NCBI GenBank assembly: GCA_015233285.1
Contig: JADFYA010000217.1
Span: 1-5,004, forward strand
Direction of reading: 5' to 3'
From: Deltaproteobacteria bacterium
Lineage (GTDB): Bacteria > Desulfobacterota > JADFXK01
DNA length: 5,004 nt
Positions 1 to 4,959 of this stretch are shown in pieces. Under the pieces are notes generated by a model that did no database searches, was not told the DNA's origin, and saw only the letters and a list, made by a program, of their open reading frames with translations. Within the stretch, counting starts at the first letter, position 1; the number at the start of each line of letters is the position of its first letter. A program made the translations under genes and the position numbers.

Positions 1-1
1 T

Positions 2-274
2 AAAGTTATCGCTGAGAAGGCCAAGGCGAACCAGAGGAAGGCTGGCGAACAGTTTGGTAAGGGTTGTCAGAATTCTGACAAAGCTATTGATCGTATCGAC
101 ACAAAGAAAGAGCTGGCCACCATCGCTGGTATCAGTCATGACACCATCGCCAAGATCAAAAAGATCGAAGCCACCGGCTCGGAAGAACTCAAACAAGCCG
201 TCCGTGAAGAGAAGGTGTCCATACACACGGCAGCCGGTTTACACCTCCCAGCGGGCCATGCTGGCCGTGGATGA
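2..274 (+). pseudogene. C-terminal part of a ParB-like HTH protein, cut by the window edge and frame-disrupted
   Basis: The reading frame enters from beyond the left edge and runs to a TGA at 272-274. The first ~75 codons resemble the central region of ParB-like DNA-binding proteins found on plasmids, phages and integrative elements: a basic Lys/Arg/Gln-rich stretch, then a helix-turn-helix containing KELATIAGISHDTIAKIKKI, then a helix with EELKQAVREEKVSIHTAA. Family members normally continue in frame past this helix. Here the text after about position 235 (GLHLPAGHAGRG) looks meaningless, while the +3 frame becomes family-like from about 231-246. I infer a frameshift or deletion junction. 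The N-terminal ParB nuclease-like domain, if present, lies outside the window. The family resemblance is from recognition, not a search; 'pseudogene' rests on the frame switch. Confidence 0.6.
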
Positions 275-656
275 TGAGGCGGACTACGCCGTGCTGGCCA
301 AGGAACGGCAACAAGAACATGGTGGAACAGCGCCGGGAGTGCCAAAAATACTTGTGGCAAATTTGCCCGAAGTGATTCAGCCGACCAGCGCCCGAGACGA
401 CGCAGCCCGCGACTGGAACGTCAGCGCCCGATCCGTGCAGGATGCCACCACAGGCTCTGACAGCCGATTCTCTGGCCGATTTGAGATGGCCCTAAGCAAT
501 CCCTTGTCCACCAATAAGACATCAGAACTCGTCAACATGGCGGCAATGCCGTGGCACAAATCTTTCGATCCGAATAACCGCTTAATAAGGAAAAAAACGT
601 ATGCAATCAGTAGCGTCACGCAACCATATAACATGCGGCAAATGCTTTGCCTTTGA
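231..656 (+). pseudogene. Second ParB-like fragment in a different frame, with a non-homologous tail
   Basis: Starting near 231, this frame reads TSQRAMLAV, a basic Lys-Glu-Arg-Gln segment, then at 387-449 a helix-turn-helix (SARDDAARDWNVSARSVQDA). This is the usual order in a ParB-like regulator: a QRAM helix followed by an HTH. It therefore repeats the type of domain just left by the preceding fragment, instead of continuing it. That suggests two related genes were fused by a deletion, or that one gene was scrambled. After about position 450 the protein (GSDSRFSGRF onward) no longer resembles the family, and the frame runs on to a TGA at 654-656, overlapping the start of the next gene. No ribosome binding site supports an independent start; the first plausible Met is at 258. 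An expressed short protein cannot be excluded. Confidence 0.5.
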
Positions 657-1140
657 TCATGAAACGTGCCTGGTGTTCACCCGGCCAAAGAGCCACAGGC
701 CAGGCCAATGGCCGAAGGTGTCCAGTGTTGACCCAGGGTGCGAGGCATTCAAACCTGGTGACGGTCAGCGCCCGAAGGTCTTGACCCTGGCCGAGTTCCC
801 GGCAAGCGCCATTGAGACCTGTCGGCCTGTGGACGAACCGCCGGATCATCCGATCAGCGTCAATCAGTTTTTGGTGTCTTTGGATTCCCAGGCCAAGGCG
901 AAAGCGCCAACCAAGCCGGAGGGTGCCCGGACCGATGGAATGACCGTGAAACAGGCGGCGAAACGGCTTGGGATTCAAGCACAAACGCTGAATTATCACA
1001 TCGGCAAAGACCGGCTGACGGTCACGCAGACCGAACACGGCCCGGTGATTGATCCGGCGGATTTGGATGCATTCGTGAAACGATGGCGCCGGAACCGGCG
1101 GCAACATGTGTTTGAATCCACGGCCCAGGGATTTCTATGA
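601..1140 (+). CDS. Small protein with Cys cluster and C-terminal excisionase/MerR-type HTH
   Basis: The gene encodes 179 residues. Its start is supported by AAGGA at 587-591, nine bases before the ATG. The N-terminus carries Cys12, Cys15, Cys23 and Cys47 in a CxxC-x7-C-x23-C pattern that could bind one zinc ion. A Pro-rich, low-complexity middle (about 50-110) follows. Residues 114-160 form a clear helix-turn-helix: MTVKQAAKRLGIQAQTLNYH, a short wing, then VIDPADLDAFVKRW. This matches the layout of excisionase/MerR-like DNA-binding modules (HTH_17 type), with a recognition helix around 125-134. A basic tail (RRNRR) follows. The likely role is a DNA-binding accessory protein of a mobile element, such as a directionality factor or regulator; this is inference from the fold and the ParB-like neighbour. 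Two hairpins directly after the stop suggest that transcription ends there. Confidence 0.75.
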   Translation: MQSVASRNHITCGKCFAFDHETCLVFTRPKSHRPGQWPKVSSVDPGCEAFKPGDGQRPKVLTLAEFPASAIETCRPVDEPPDHPISVNQFLVSLDSQAKAKAPTKPEGARTDGMTVKQAAKRLGIQAQTLNYHIGKDRLTVTQTEHGPVIDPADLDAFVKRWRRNRRQHVFESTAQGFL

Positions 1141-1145
1141 AAGGA

Positions 1146-1163
1146 CGGCGCAAAATTGCGCCG
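1146..1163 (+). repeat. Strong short hairpin just after the stop codon
   Basis: CGGCGCAA at 1146-1153 is the exact reverse complement of TTGCGCCG at 1156-1163. Realistically this gives a six-pair G+C stem (CGGCGC/GCGCCG) closing an AAAATT loop. It begins five bases after the stop of the HTH gene. No T-tract follows directly, so it probably works as a 3'-end stabiliser or with the next hairpin, not as a terminator alone. Confidence 0.55.
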
Positions 1164-1171
1164 GTGTCCAA

Positions 1172-1205
1172 GGGGGTCGGCAGAATCGACACCCTTTCTT
1201 TTATT
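1172..1205 (+). terminator. Probable Rho-independent terminator of the HTH gene
   Basis: GGGGGTCG at 1172-1179 pairs with CGACACCC at 1187-1194, with seven of eight positions complementary and a seven-base loop. It is followed by TTTCTTTTATT at 1195-1205. A competing pairing uses GGTGTC (1163-1168) with GACACC (1188-1193). Either form places a hairpin directly before a T-rich run, separating the upstream module from the lipoprotein gene. Confidence 0.6.
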
Positions 1206-1242
1206 CAGAAACATGGGATGTTCAAAAAAAATTGACTTGCTC

Positions 1243-1271
1243 TTGGGGATTGTGAGAGATTGGCCTATAAG
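1243..1271 (+). promoter_or_regulatory. Candidate sigma-70-type promoter for the lipoprotein gene
   Basis: TATAAG at 1266-1271 matches the -10 consensus in five of six positions. TTGGGG at 1243-1248 lies 17 bp upstream but matches the -35 box in only its first three bases. A better -35-like TTGACT at 1232-1237 is too far from this -10 (28 bp) to pair with it. Transcription would start near 1278 and leave a leader of about 40 bases. The placement between a terminator and a well-marked start codon supports it; the weak -35 box does not. Confidence 0.35.
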
Positions 1272-1317
1272 TATGACTGTCAATCAACCATATAACCTAT
1301 CAATTGGAGGACAACGT

Positions 1318-1485
1318 ATGTGTATCGTTAATTTTCCAAAGAAAATATTTTTGTTGCTTTCATTGCTACTTTTCGTGGGGTGCGCCCACCCTAATTCTAA
1401 ATCTACAGACTCAATATCTCAACAAGACAAAGAATTCGACATTTACGCTCAACAATGTGGATGTCCTGATATATCGCATTTCTGA
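1318..1485 (+). CDS. Small predicted lipoprotein (55 aa)
   Basis: The start is chosen because GGAGG at 1306-1310 sits seven bases before the ATG at 1318; the frame is open further upstream but has no comparable signal there. The N-terminus is a typical lipoprotein signal: MCIVNFPKK, a hydrophobic run of Leu/Ile/Phe, then LFVGC with Cys22 as the predicted lipidated residue. The residue after Cys22 is Ala, not Asp, which in proteobacteria favours outer-membrane sorting. The mature part is only about 34 residues, polar, with CGC near the end (C47, C49) and no recognised domain. It lies 80 bp upstream of the large secreted variable protein and shares its export route, so a surface partner is possible but unproven. 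It could also be a truncated remnant of a longer lipoprotein. Confidence 0.65.
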   Translation: MCIVNFPKKIFLLLSLLLFVGCAHPNSKSTDSISQQDKEFDIYAQQCGCPDISHF

Positions 1486-1493
1486 ATATCAGG
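1465..1493 (+). repeat. Perfect 8-bp inverted repeat over the lipoprotein stop codon
   Basis: CCTGATAT at 1465-1472 is the exact reverse complement of ATATCAGG at 1486-1493, with a 13-base loop that includes the stop codon of the small lipoprotein gene. TCTTATC follows, which is only modestly T-rich. The right arm falls where the -35 region of the next promoter would lie. The element may be a weak terminator, or a dyad operator for a regulator of the downstream gene. The sequence cannot decide between these. Confidence 0.5.
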
Positions 1494-1504
1494 TCTTATC
1501 ATGG

Positions 1505-1513
1505 TGTTATAAT
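1505..1513 (+). promoter_or_regulatory. Extended -10 promoter for the variable-protein gene
   Basis: TGTTATAAT at 1505-1513 is a perfect extended -10 element (TG, one base, TATAAT). No good -35 box lies 16-18 bp upstream, which is typical of extended -10 promoters. Transcription would start near 1520, about 46 bases before the ATG at 1566. The gene could therefore be expressed independently of the small lipoprotein gene. The dyad at 1465-1493 lies directly upstream and could modulate it. Confidence 0.55.
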
Positions 1514-1565
1514 CTATGCAGAATTGCCTGAATAAACACGAACCAAACAAGGGCGAGTAGATATT

Positions 1566-3098
1566 ATGGAATCTAAATCCAAAGTTATAAAAATCATCTT
1601 CTTAGCATTCCTTATGTTGTGCTTTTTCCAAGTACATTGTTTCGCAGGTGAAGATAAATTGGCGTCCAACCAATCCTATGATGGTATCTGGAGCGGTAGT
1701 GGTACATTTCGATTATATTTCCAGGCATATAGTGATAGCTCAGCCATCAGTGTTGTATCAAAGGATGGCATGACCATAACTGCTTGCTATGCCAAAAGCC
1801 TTATCAACAACGCCTTTGATGGGACGGATATTCCCACCGGCAAGTCCTATCGGGTTCAAATTCAATTTTCTTCCAGCACATCGGCCACCTGCACCGTAAC
1901 AGACCTGAATAAAGGCAGCTCGGAGCAACAAAGCCTGACCATCTTTTCATCAGGCAATGTAACTACCTTGTCGGACGGCATTTGGCGCTCAGACCCTGAT
2001 GATGGAGAGCGATTTTATTTTCAAACTTACAGCAACGGCGGGGCGATTCTCATGGAAAGTAAAAACGCCGTTAATGCCAGGGCATTCTACTCCACCGGAG
2101 TTAGCAATAATGTATTTCAGGGCCTGGATATCTATTCCCCCCACCAGAACCAAACCAGATTTGCTATCAACTCGGCCACAGATGGGGTTATAAACATCTC
2201 CCCTGCCACTGGCGGTGGCGGTAGCACATGGAACGTAAAGAGATTTGCTGTGGCCCAAGGCGGAAACAATCCACCGTCCGGCAACATGGTCCTCATTCCG
2301 GCCGGAGAGTTCAGTATGGGCGATCCCTACAGCGAAGGTTCTATCGATGAACTGCCGGTGCATACGGTTTACGTCAGCGCTTTTTATATGGAGAAATACC
2401 TGGTCACCGGGGGGCAGTGGAAAGATGTTTATACTTGGGCTAAAGCGAATGGGTATGAATTCTCCTATACCGGGGCATCCACGGCGGATACTCATCCGGT
2501 TCAAGCCATAACTTGGTTTGATGTGGTGAAGTGGCTCAATGCCCGGTCTGAAAAAGAAGGGCGGACACCTGCTTATTATACGGACCCGGCCCAGACGGCG
2601 GTCTATCGGACGGGACAAACGAATGTGACAAGCGGGATGGTCAAATGGACGTCCAACGGATATCGGCTGCCCACGGAGGCGGAGTGGGAAAAGGCAGCCA
2701 GGGGCGGCCTGGCCGGCCAGCATTTTCCCTGGCCCAGTCAAGGCGGGAATTATATTAGTTTCGTAGATTGCACCAAAGCCAATTACTTTGGCTGTAAACC
2801 AAATGGGACAACCCCGGTGGGGAGCTACCTAGCCAATGGCTATGGGTTGTACGACATGGCCGGAAATGTCTGGGAGTGGGGTTGGGATTGGCTTGACTGG
2901 GACTGGTATGGGAAGGCTGGGGCTACTGGTGCAGATACCCGTGGCCCTGATTCGGGCTCGGTCCGGGTTCTTCGGGGCGGCTGTTGGAGCAGCCTTGCCA
3001 GCTCCCTGCGGTGTGCGTACCGCACTGGCAACTACTCGTCCTTCCCGACCTTCACGGGCGACTATGTTGGGTTCCGGGCGGCGTTAGGTCAGCCTTAA
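1566..3098 (+). CDS. Secreted FGE-sulfatase/C-type-lectin-fold protein, probable DGR variable (target) protein
   Basis: The gene encodes 510 residues. Residues 1-27 form a Sec signal peptide (basic start, hydrophobic run, likely cleavage near CFA-G). Residues 38-135 and 136-230 are two diverged copies of one unrecognised domain, each opening with DGIW (39-42, 137-140), followed by a Tyr-Phe-Gln-(Ala/Thr)-Tyr-Ser strand and an NN-(A/V)-F-(D/Q)-G-(T/L)-DI turn. A PP linker (236-237) leads to an FGE-sulfatase-like domain: MVLIPAGEFSMG (241-252), HPVQAITWFDVVKWLN (310-325), RLPTEAEWEKAARGG (367-381), GLYDMAGNVWEW (427-438), RVLRGGCW (467-474), GFRAA (502-506). The paired Cys residues used by true formylglycine-generating enzymes near the C-terminus are absent, so catalysis is unlikely. 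In DGR targets this fold is a ligand-binding scaffold with a hypervariable C-terminus, which fits here. The start has only a weak upstream GGGCGAG, suggesting modest translation. The ligand is unknown; the protein is probably periplasmic or surface-exposed. Confidence 0.88.
   Translation: MESKSKVIKIIFLAFLMLCFFQVHCFAGEDKLASNQSYDGIWSGSGTFRLYFQAYSDSSAISVVSKDGMTITACYAKSLINNAFDGTDIPTGKSYRVQIQFSSSTSATCTVTDLNKGSSEQQSLTIFSSGNVTTLSDGIWRSDPDDGERFYFQTYSNGGAILMESKNAVNARAFYSTGVSNNVFQGLDIYSPHQNQTRFAINSATDGVINISPATGGGGSTWNVKRFAVAQGGNNPPSGNMVLIPAGEFSMGDPYSEGSIDELPVHTVYVSAFYMEKYLVTGGQWKDVYTWAKANGYEFSYTGASTADTHPVQAITWFDVVKWLNARSEKEGRTPAYYTDPAQTAVYRTGQTNVTSGMVKWTSNGYRLPTEAEWEKAARGGLAGQHFPWPSQGGNYISFVDCTKANYFGCKPNGTTPVGSYLANGYGLYDMAGNVWEWGWDWLDWDWYGKAGATGADTRGPDSGSVRVLRGGCWSSLASSLRCAYRTGNYSSFPTFTGDYVGFRAALGQP
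2964..3090 (+). other. Putative DGR variable region (VR) at the 3' end of the target gene
   Basis: Codons 467-506 begin RVLRGG-W and end GFRAA, the conserved borders of variable regions in FGE/C-type-lectin DGR targets. Only 12 of the 120 bases at 2964-3083 are A, as expected if template adenines have been replaced. Codons at the usual variable sites end in C or T: AGC, AGC, CTT, AGC, TCC, TAC, ACT, GGC, AAC, TAC, TCC, TTC, ACC, TTC, GAC, TAT, GTT. Each could arise from AAC or AAT by changing only A. The invariant 3' part is GC-rich (GGGTTCCGGGCGGCG), as in the initiation-of-mutagenic-homing segment. Exact borders need the template repeat, which I cannot find in this window. I see no convincing cruciform just downstream. 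Confidence 0.72.
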
Positions 3099-3460
3099 AG
3101 GAGCGGAGGGACCGGCGGCTCGGAAGGCGAAGGATGAGACGGACGGCAACCGGGTGGCCTTTTTTAATGCTCAGTATTGATGAAGGAAGGAAATTCAGAT
3201 AAAGTCAGGACACTCTAAAGAAGAGATGCAAAACGCCAAGGTCTAAAAAGACCAATGGCCACCTTTTATGTCAACCAGCGCCGTGGAAAGCATTTTGGTT
3301 GAGAAGAGGTAGCCAGCAGCCCGTTCGGTTATCGCCCTGAACGATGAAGATTATAGACCAGAGATTGAACCCTGTCAATAATCAACATGCTGGCCAGCCT
3401 AAAAACCTCACCTATAAAGCTTTCCAGGGCCACAAATAAAACATCCTGGAGGCACCAATC
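3099..3460 (+). other. Non-coding stretch between the variable-protein gene and the replication-type gene
   Basis: This 362-bp stretch holds no supported gene. Right after the stop is a purine- and GC-rich segment (3099-3160) ending in GGCC and a T6 run at 3160-3165, terminator-like but with only a weak stem (AAGGC 3124-3128 with GCCTT 3157-3161). A better hairpin lies at 3235-3259. A 10-bp palindrome GCTGGCCAGC sits at 3389-3398. TATAAA at 3413-3418 is a possible -10 for the next gene, without a good -35. I looked for a DGR template repeat (a near copy of 2964-3090 rich in AAC) and found none here. Confidence 0.5.
3235..3267 (+). terminator. Hairpin followed by T4, candidate terminator or small-RNA 3' end
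   Basis: GGTCT (3240-3244) pairs with AGACC (3249-3253) around an AAAA loop. The stem extends through GCCA (3235-3238) with TGGC (3256-3259), separated by a small A/AA internal loop, giving nine pairs in total. CACC and then TTTT at 3264-3267 follow. The T-run is short and offset by four bases, so termination may be weak. It is about 140 bp after the variable-protein gene. Confidence 0.4.
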
Positions 3461-4537
3461 ATGTCAGTAATCACCGCAATCGACACCAATTTCTGGAACG
3501 CTATTCAAAATACCACCCTGACGTTACCGGCCCGAGTAGTTCTTGCTGCGATCCGCTTCAGGAGCCATGCCCGCGGTTATTGTTGGCCACGTCAATCAAC
3601 TTTGGCTGGCTGGTGCGGCCTCAGTCTTGGCCAGGTCAAGCGAGCGATCCGGGAGCTACGAGACGCCGGATTGATCATGGTCAAGAGCCGTGGTTTTCTC
3701 AGAGGTCTTGAATATCACCCGGTCTTTGAACCTGGAAACAAGCCCTGTAGCCCTGAAAAACCAGTCGTAGCAAGGCCATTGCCCACTTTGAAGGCCACAG
3801 TGGCTCAGGGCCAACGCCCGAATCCCCCTGTTGTGGTTGAGTCGGCCCGACAGGAGGTCAGGAGCGTGTCAATAGAGGTCACTGGCGAACCCATGAGGTC
3901 TACCAGCGAACTCGAAACACCGATTCAAGGTTCGCCAGTGGACTACATAAAAGAAAACAGTCTTCCAAAAGAAAAAAAACAAACAGACATCCGGCCCGAG
4001 CCCGAGCCGAGACCAGCAGCACCAACACTGTCAGAACAACCGTCTGTCTGTCTTTCTTATACGGATGGTTTAAAAAGCTTTTCAGACATCCTCGAATGGA
4101 GCAACCACCAATGCCTGTGCTGTTCCCAGGAAGCACCAGAGTTATTTCCCACCAAGATTGATTCATCCAAAAAACTTGACCTGGCCGACGTCGGTAACTT
4201 AATGCCTCTTTGCCAGACATGCGCCAGCAAGGTCACTAGTCAGCATCAAACCGGCACCCGGCCCGACTACCGGGTACCCTTTGCCCAGAGCCACGGCCTA
4301 CCCTGGCCTAAAGAGTTCGGACCATCGCCAATGGACAAGGCGACCGAAAAGGCTGAGAACTTAATCGCCCAGCTACCGCCCAAACCAAGATCATGGGTCA
4401 TGGGCAAGATGGATCAAATCCACTTAATCTTGCCGGTGATAGAAAGTTTATTCAAGAAGGGTCTTAACGAGGTGACGAACCCGGTCGGCTACTTGATCAA
4501 TGGCTTACGGAATCAGGTGAAAGAGGCGGGCGCCTAA
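3461..4537 (+). CDS. Replication-initiator-like protein: N-terminal winged helix plus degenerate HNH-type zinc knuckle
   Basis: The gene encodes 358 residues. GGAGG at 3448-3452, eight bases before the ATG, fixes the start. Residues 20-78 form a winged helix of the HTH_36/replication-initiator type, with WPRQSTLAGWCGLSLGQVKR holding the turn and recognition helix and AGLIMVKSRG the wing. A long Pro/Glu-rich linker (about 95-200) follows. Residues 218-254 carry CLCC and later NLMPLCQTC, two CxxC pairs spaced as in HNH endonucleases, but the Asp-His pair expected between them is missing (the segment reads FPTKIDSSKKLDLAD). This suggests a structural zinc knuckle, not a nuclease. The C-terminal helical part (about 291-358) ends with NPVGYLINGLRNQVKEAG, like the tails of primosome or replication adaptors. 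The stop overlaps the next start, indicating a coupled operon. A role in plasmid or prophage replication is inferred from the domain layout, not proven. Confidence 0.75.
   Translation: MSVITAIDTNFWNAIQNTTLTLPARVVLAAIRFRSHARGYCWPRQSTLAGWCGLSLGQVKRAIRELRDAGLIMVKSRGFLRGLEYHPVFEPGNKPCSPEKPVVARPLPTLKATVAQGQRPNPPVVVESARQEVRSVSIEVTGEPMRSTSELETPIQGSPVDYIKENSLPKEKKQTDIRPEPEPRPAAPTLSEQPSVCLSYTDGLKSFSDILEWSNHQCLCCSQEAPELFPTKIDSSKKLDLADVGNLMPLCQTCASKVTSQHQTGTRPDYRVPFAQSHGLPWPKEFGPSPMDKATEKAENLIAQLPPKPRSWVMGKMDQIHLILPVIESLFKKGLNEVTNPVGYLINGLRNQVKEAGA
3854..3990 (+). other. Possible intragenic replication origin: iteron-like repeats and A-rich tract
   Basis: GAGGTC occurs at 3854-3859, 3875-3880 and 3895-3900, spaced 21 and 20 bp, about two helical turns. 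Each is followed after four or five bases by GCG, at 3864, 3885 and 3906, exactly 21 bp apart; copies two and three share GCGAAC. A fourth GAGGTC is at 3702-3707. Downstream, 3941-3990 is 28% G+C with 30 of 50 bases A on this strand. Iterons followed by an A-rich unwinding region inside the linker of the initiator gene is the plan of the lambda origin in gene O. Homology is not implied, and the repeats are short, so chance is possible. Confidence 0.4.
3880..3940 (+). repeat. Perfect 12-bp inverted repeat inside the replication-type gene
   Basis: CACTGGCGAACC at 3880-3891 is the exact reverse complement of GGTTCGCCAGTG at 3929-3940, with a 37-base spacer. Pairing resumes with GTC/GAC after a one-base bulge. 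It encodes part of the low-complexity linker, so the nucleotide structure is not explained by protein constraint. It overlaps the second and third iteron-like repeats and lies next to the A-rich tract. Confidence 0.65.
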
Positions 4538-4959
4538 TGTTCCAGTCAACAGAAAATCCCATCGAAGGTGGAGACAACAAAGCAATCAACCATGCCGGGT
4601 GGACTTTCTATGACCAATGGTGCGCAGAGCATGTTGGTCGGGGCGAAGAGAAAAGGGCCAAGGTAAGCACACGGGCGCTTAAAGATGACCAAGGCAATTG
4701 CCGGACGGTCTTTATTGACTTAATCCGGATTCATTTCAAGACAAAAAATCCCGGTGACATGGCCAGAAGACTGCGGCTCTTGCCCTGTGTCAAAGATTTG
4801 TTGGAGAATTCTGAAGAGGTGCCGGAGATCAAAGAGGAAGGCAGGAAAAGAAAATATATTTTCAAAGGGATGACACCAGATGGAGGAAAATTCACCGTGG
4901 TTATTTTAAAGAAAAAGCACCAGTTGGCTTTGTTGACGTTTTTTCCGAGCAACAAATAA
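4537..4959 (+). CDS. Hypothetical protein, 140 aa, coupled to the replication-type gene; possible BECR-fold relative
   Basis: The ATG shares its A with the TAA of the upstream gene (TAATG), and AGAGG at 4522-4526 lies ten bases before it, so translation is likely coupled. The product is charged and soluble, with no signal peptide or membrane segment. Visible landmarks are WTFYDQWCAEH (about 22-32), a basic helix with RRLRLLPCVKDLLENSEEV, then a predicted beta-hairpin region (KRKYIFKGMTPDGGKFTVVI) ending in LALLTFFP. An 'LP-x2-x-LLENxxEV ... GxxFxVVI ... LLTFFP' layout reminds me of phage-associated small nuclease/toxin-like domains of the barnase-EndoU-colicin-RelE (BECR) type, but I cannot identify catalytic residues, and this is a weak recognition. 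The ORF is otherwise unassigned. Its position suggests a replicon or phage accessory role. Confidence 0.7.
   Translation: MFQSTENPIEGGDNKAINHAGWTFYDQWCAEHVGRGEEKRAKVSTRALKDDQGNCRTVFIDLIRIHFKTKNPGDMARRLRLLPCVKDLLENSEEVPEIKEEGRKRKYIFKGMTPDGGKFTVVILKKKHQLALLTFFPSNK

Noticed and set aside
616..1107. A 163-codon open frame on the minus strand
   Set aside because: It mirrors the HTH gene, whose domain and ribosome binding site are convincing, and shows no domain or start signal of its own.
621..1296. Direct 12-bp repeat CAACCATATAAC at 621-632 and 1285-1296
   Set aside because: One exact 12-mer match is roughly what chance gives in 5 kb, and the two contexts (inside a coding region and near a ribosome binding site) share nothing else.
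1989..2741. A 250-codon open frame on the minus strand
   Set aside because: It lies opposite the well-supported FGE-domain gene, has no recognisable domain, and its openness follows from the codon use of the + strand gene.
1566..3098. A functional formylglycine-generating enzyme
   Set aside because: The catalytic Cys pair of true enzymes aligns with Ser/Ala/Leu in the variable stretch at residues 475-481, and no sulfatase gene is nearby. A binding scaffold fits better.
3103..3165. A cruciform hairpin immediately after the variable region, as in some DGRs
   Set aside because: Only four- or five-pair stems with large loops can be drawn (GAGC/GCTC, AAGGC/GCCTT), too weak to claim.
3268..3381. 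A 37-codon frame starting MSTSAVESILVEKR, interrupted by TAG at 3310-3312 and ending at TAA 3379-3381
   Set aside because: It has no ribosome binding site and an in-frame stop, and open stretches of this size are expected by chance. There is no evidence for stop-codon readthrough.
3099..3460. A DGR template repeat in the gap downstream of the variable region
   Set aside because: No copy of the GGGTTCCGGGCGGCG end, no RGG-encoding start and no AAC-rich run is present on either strand.
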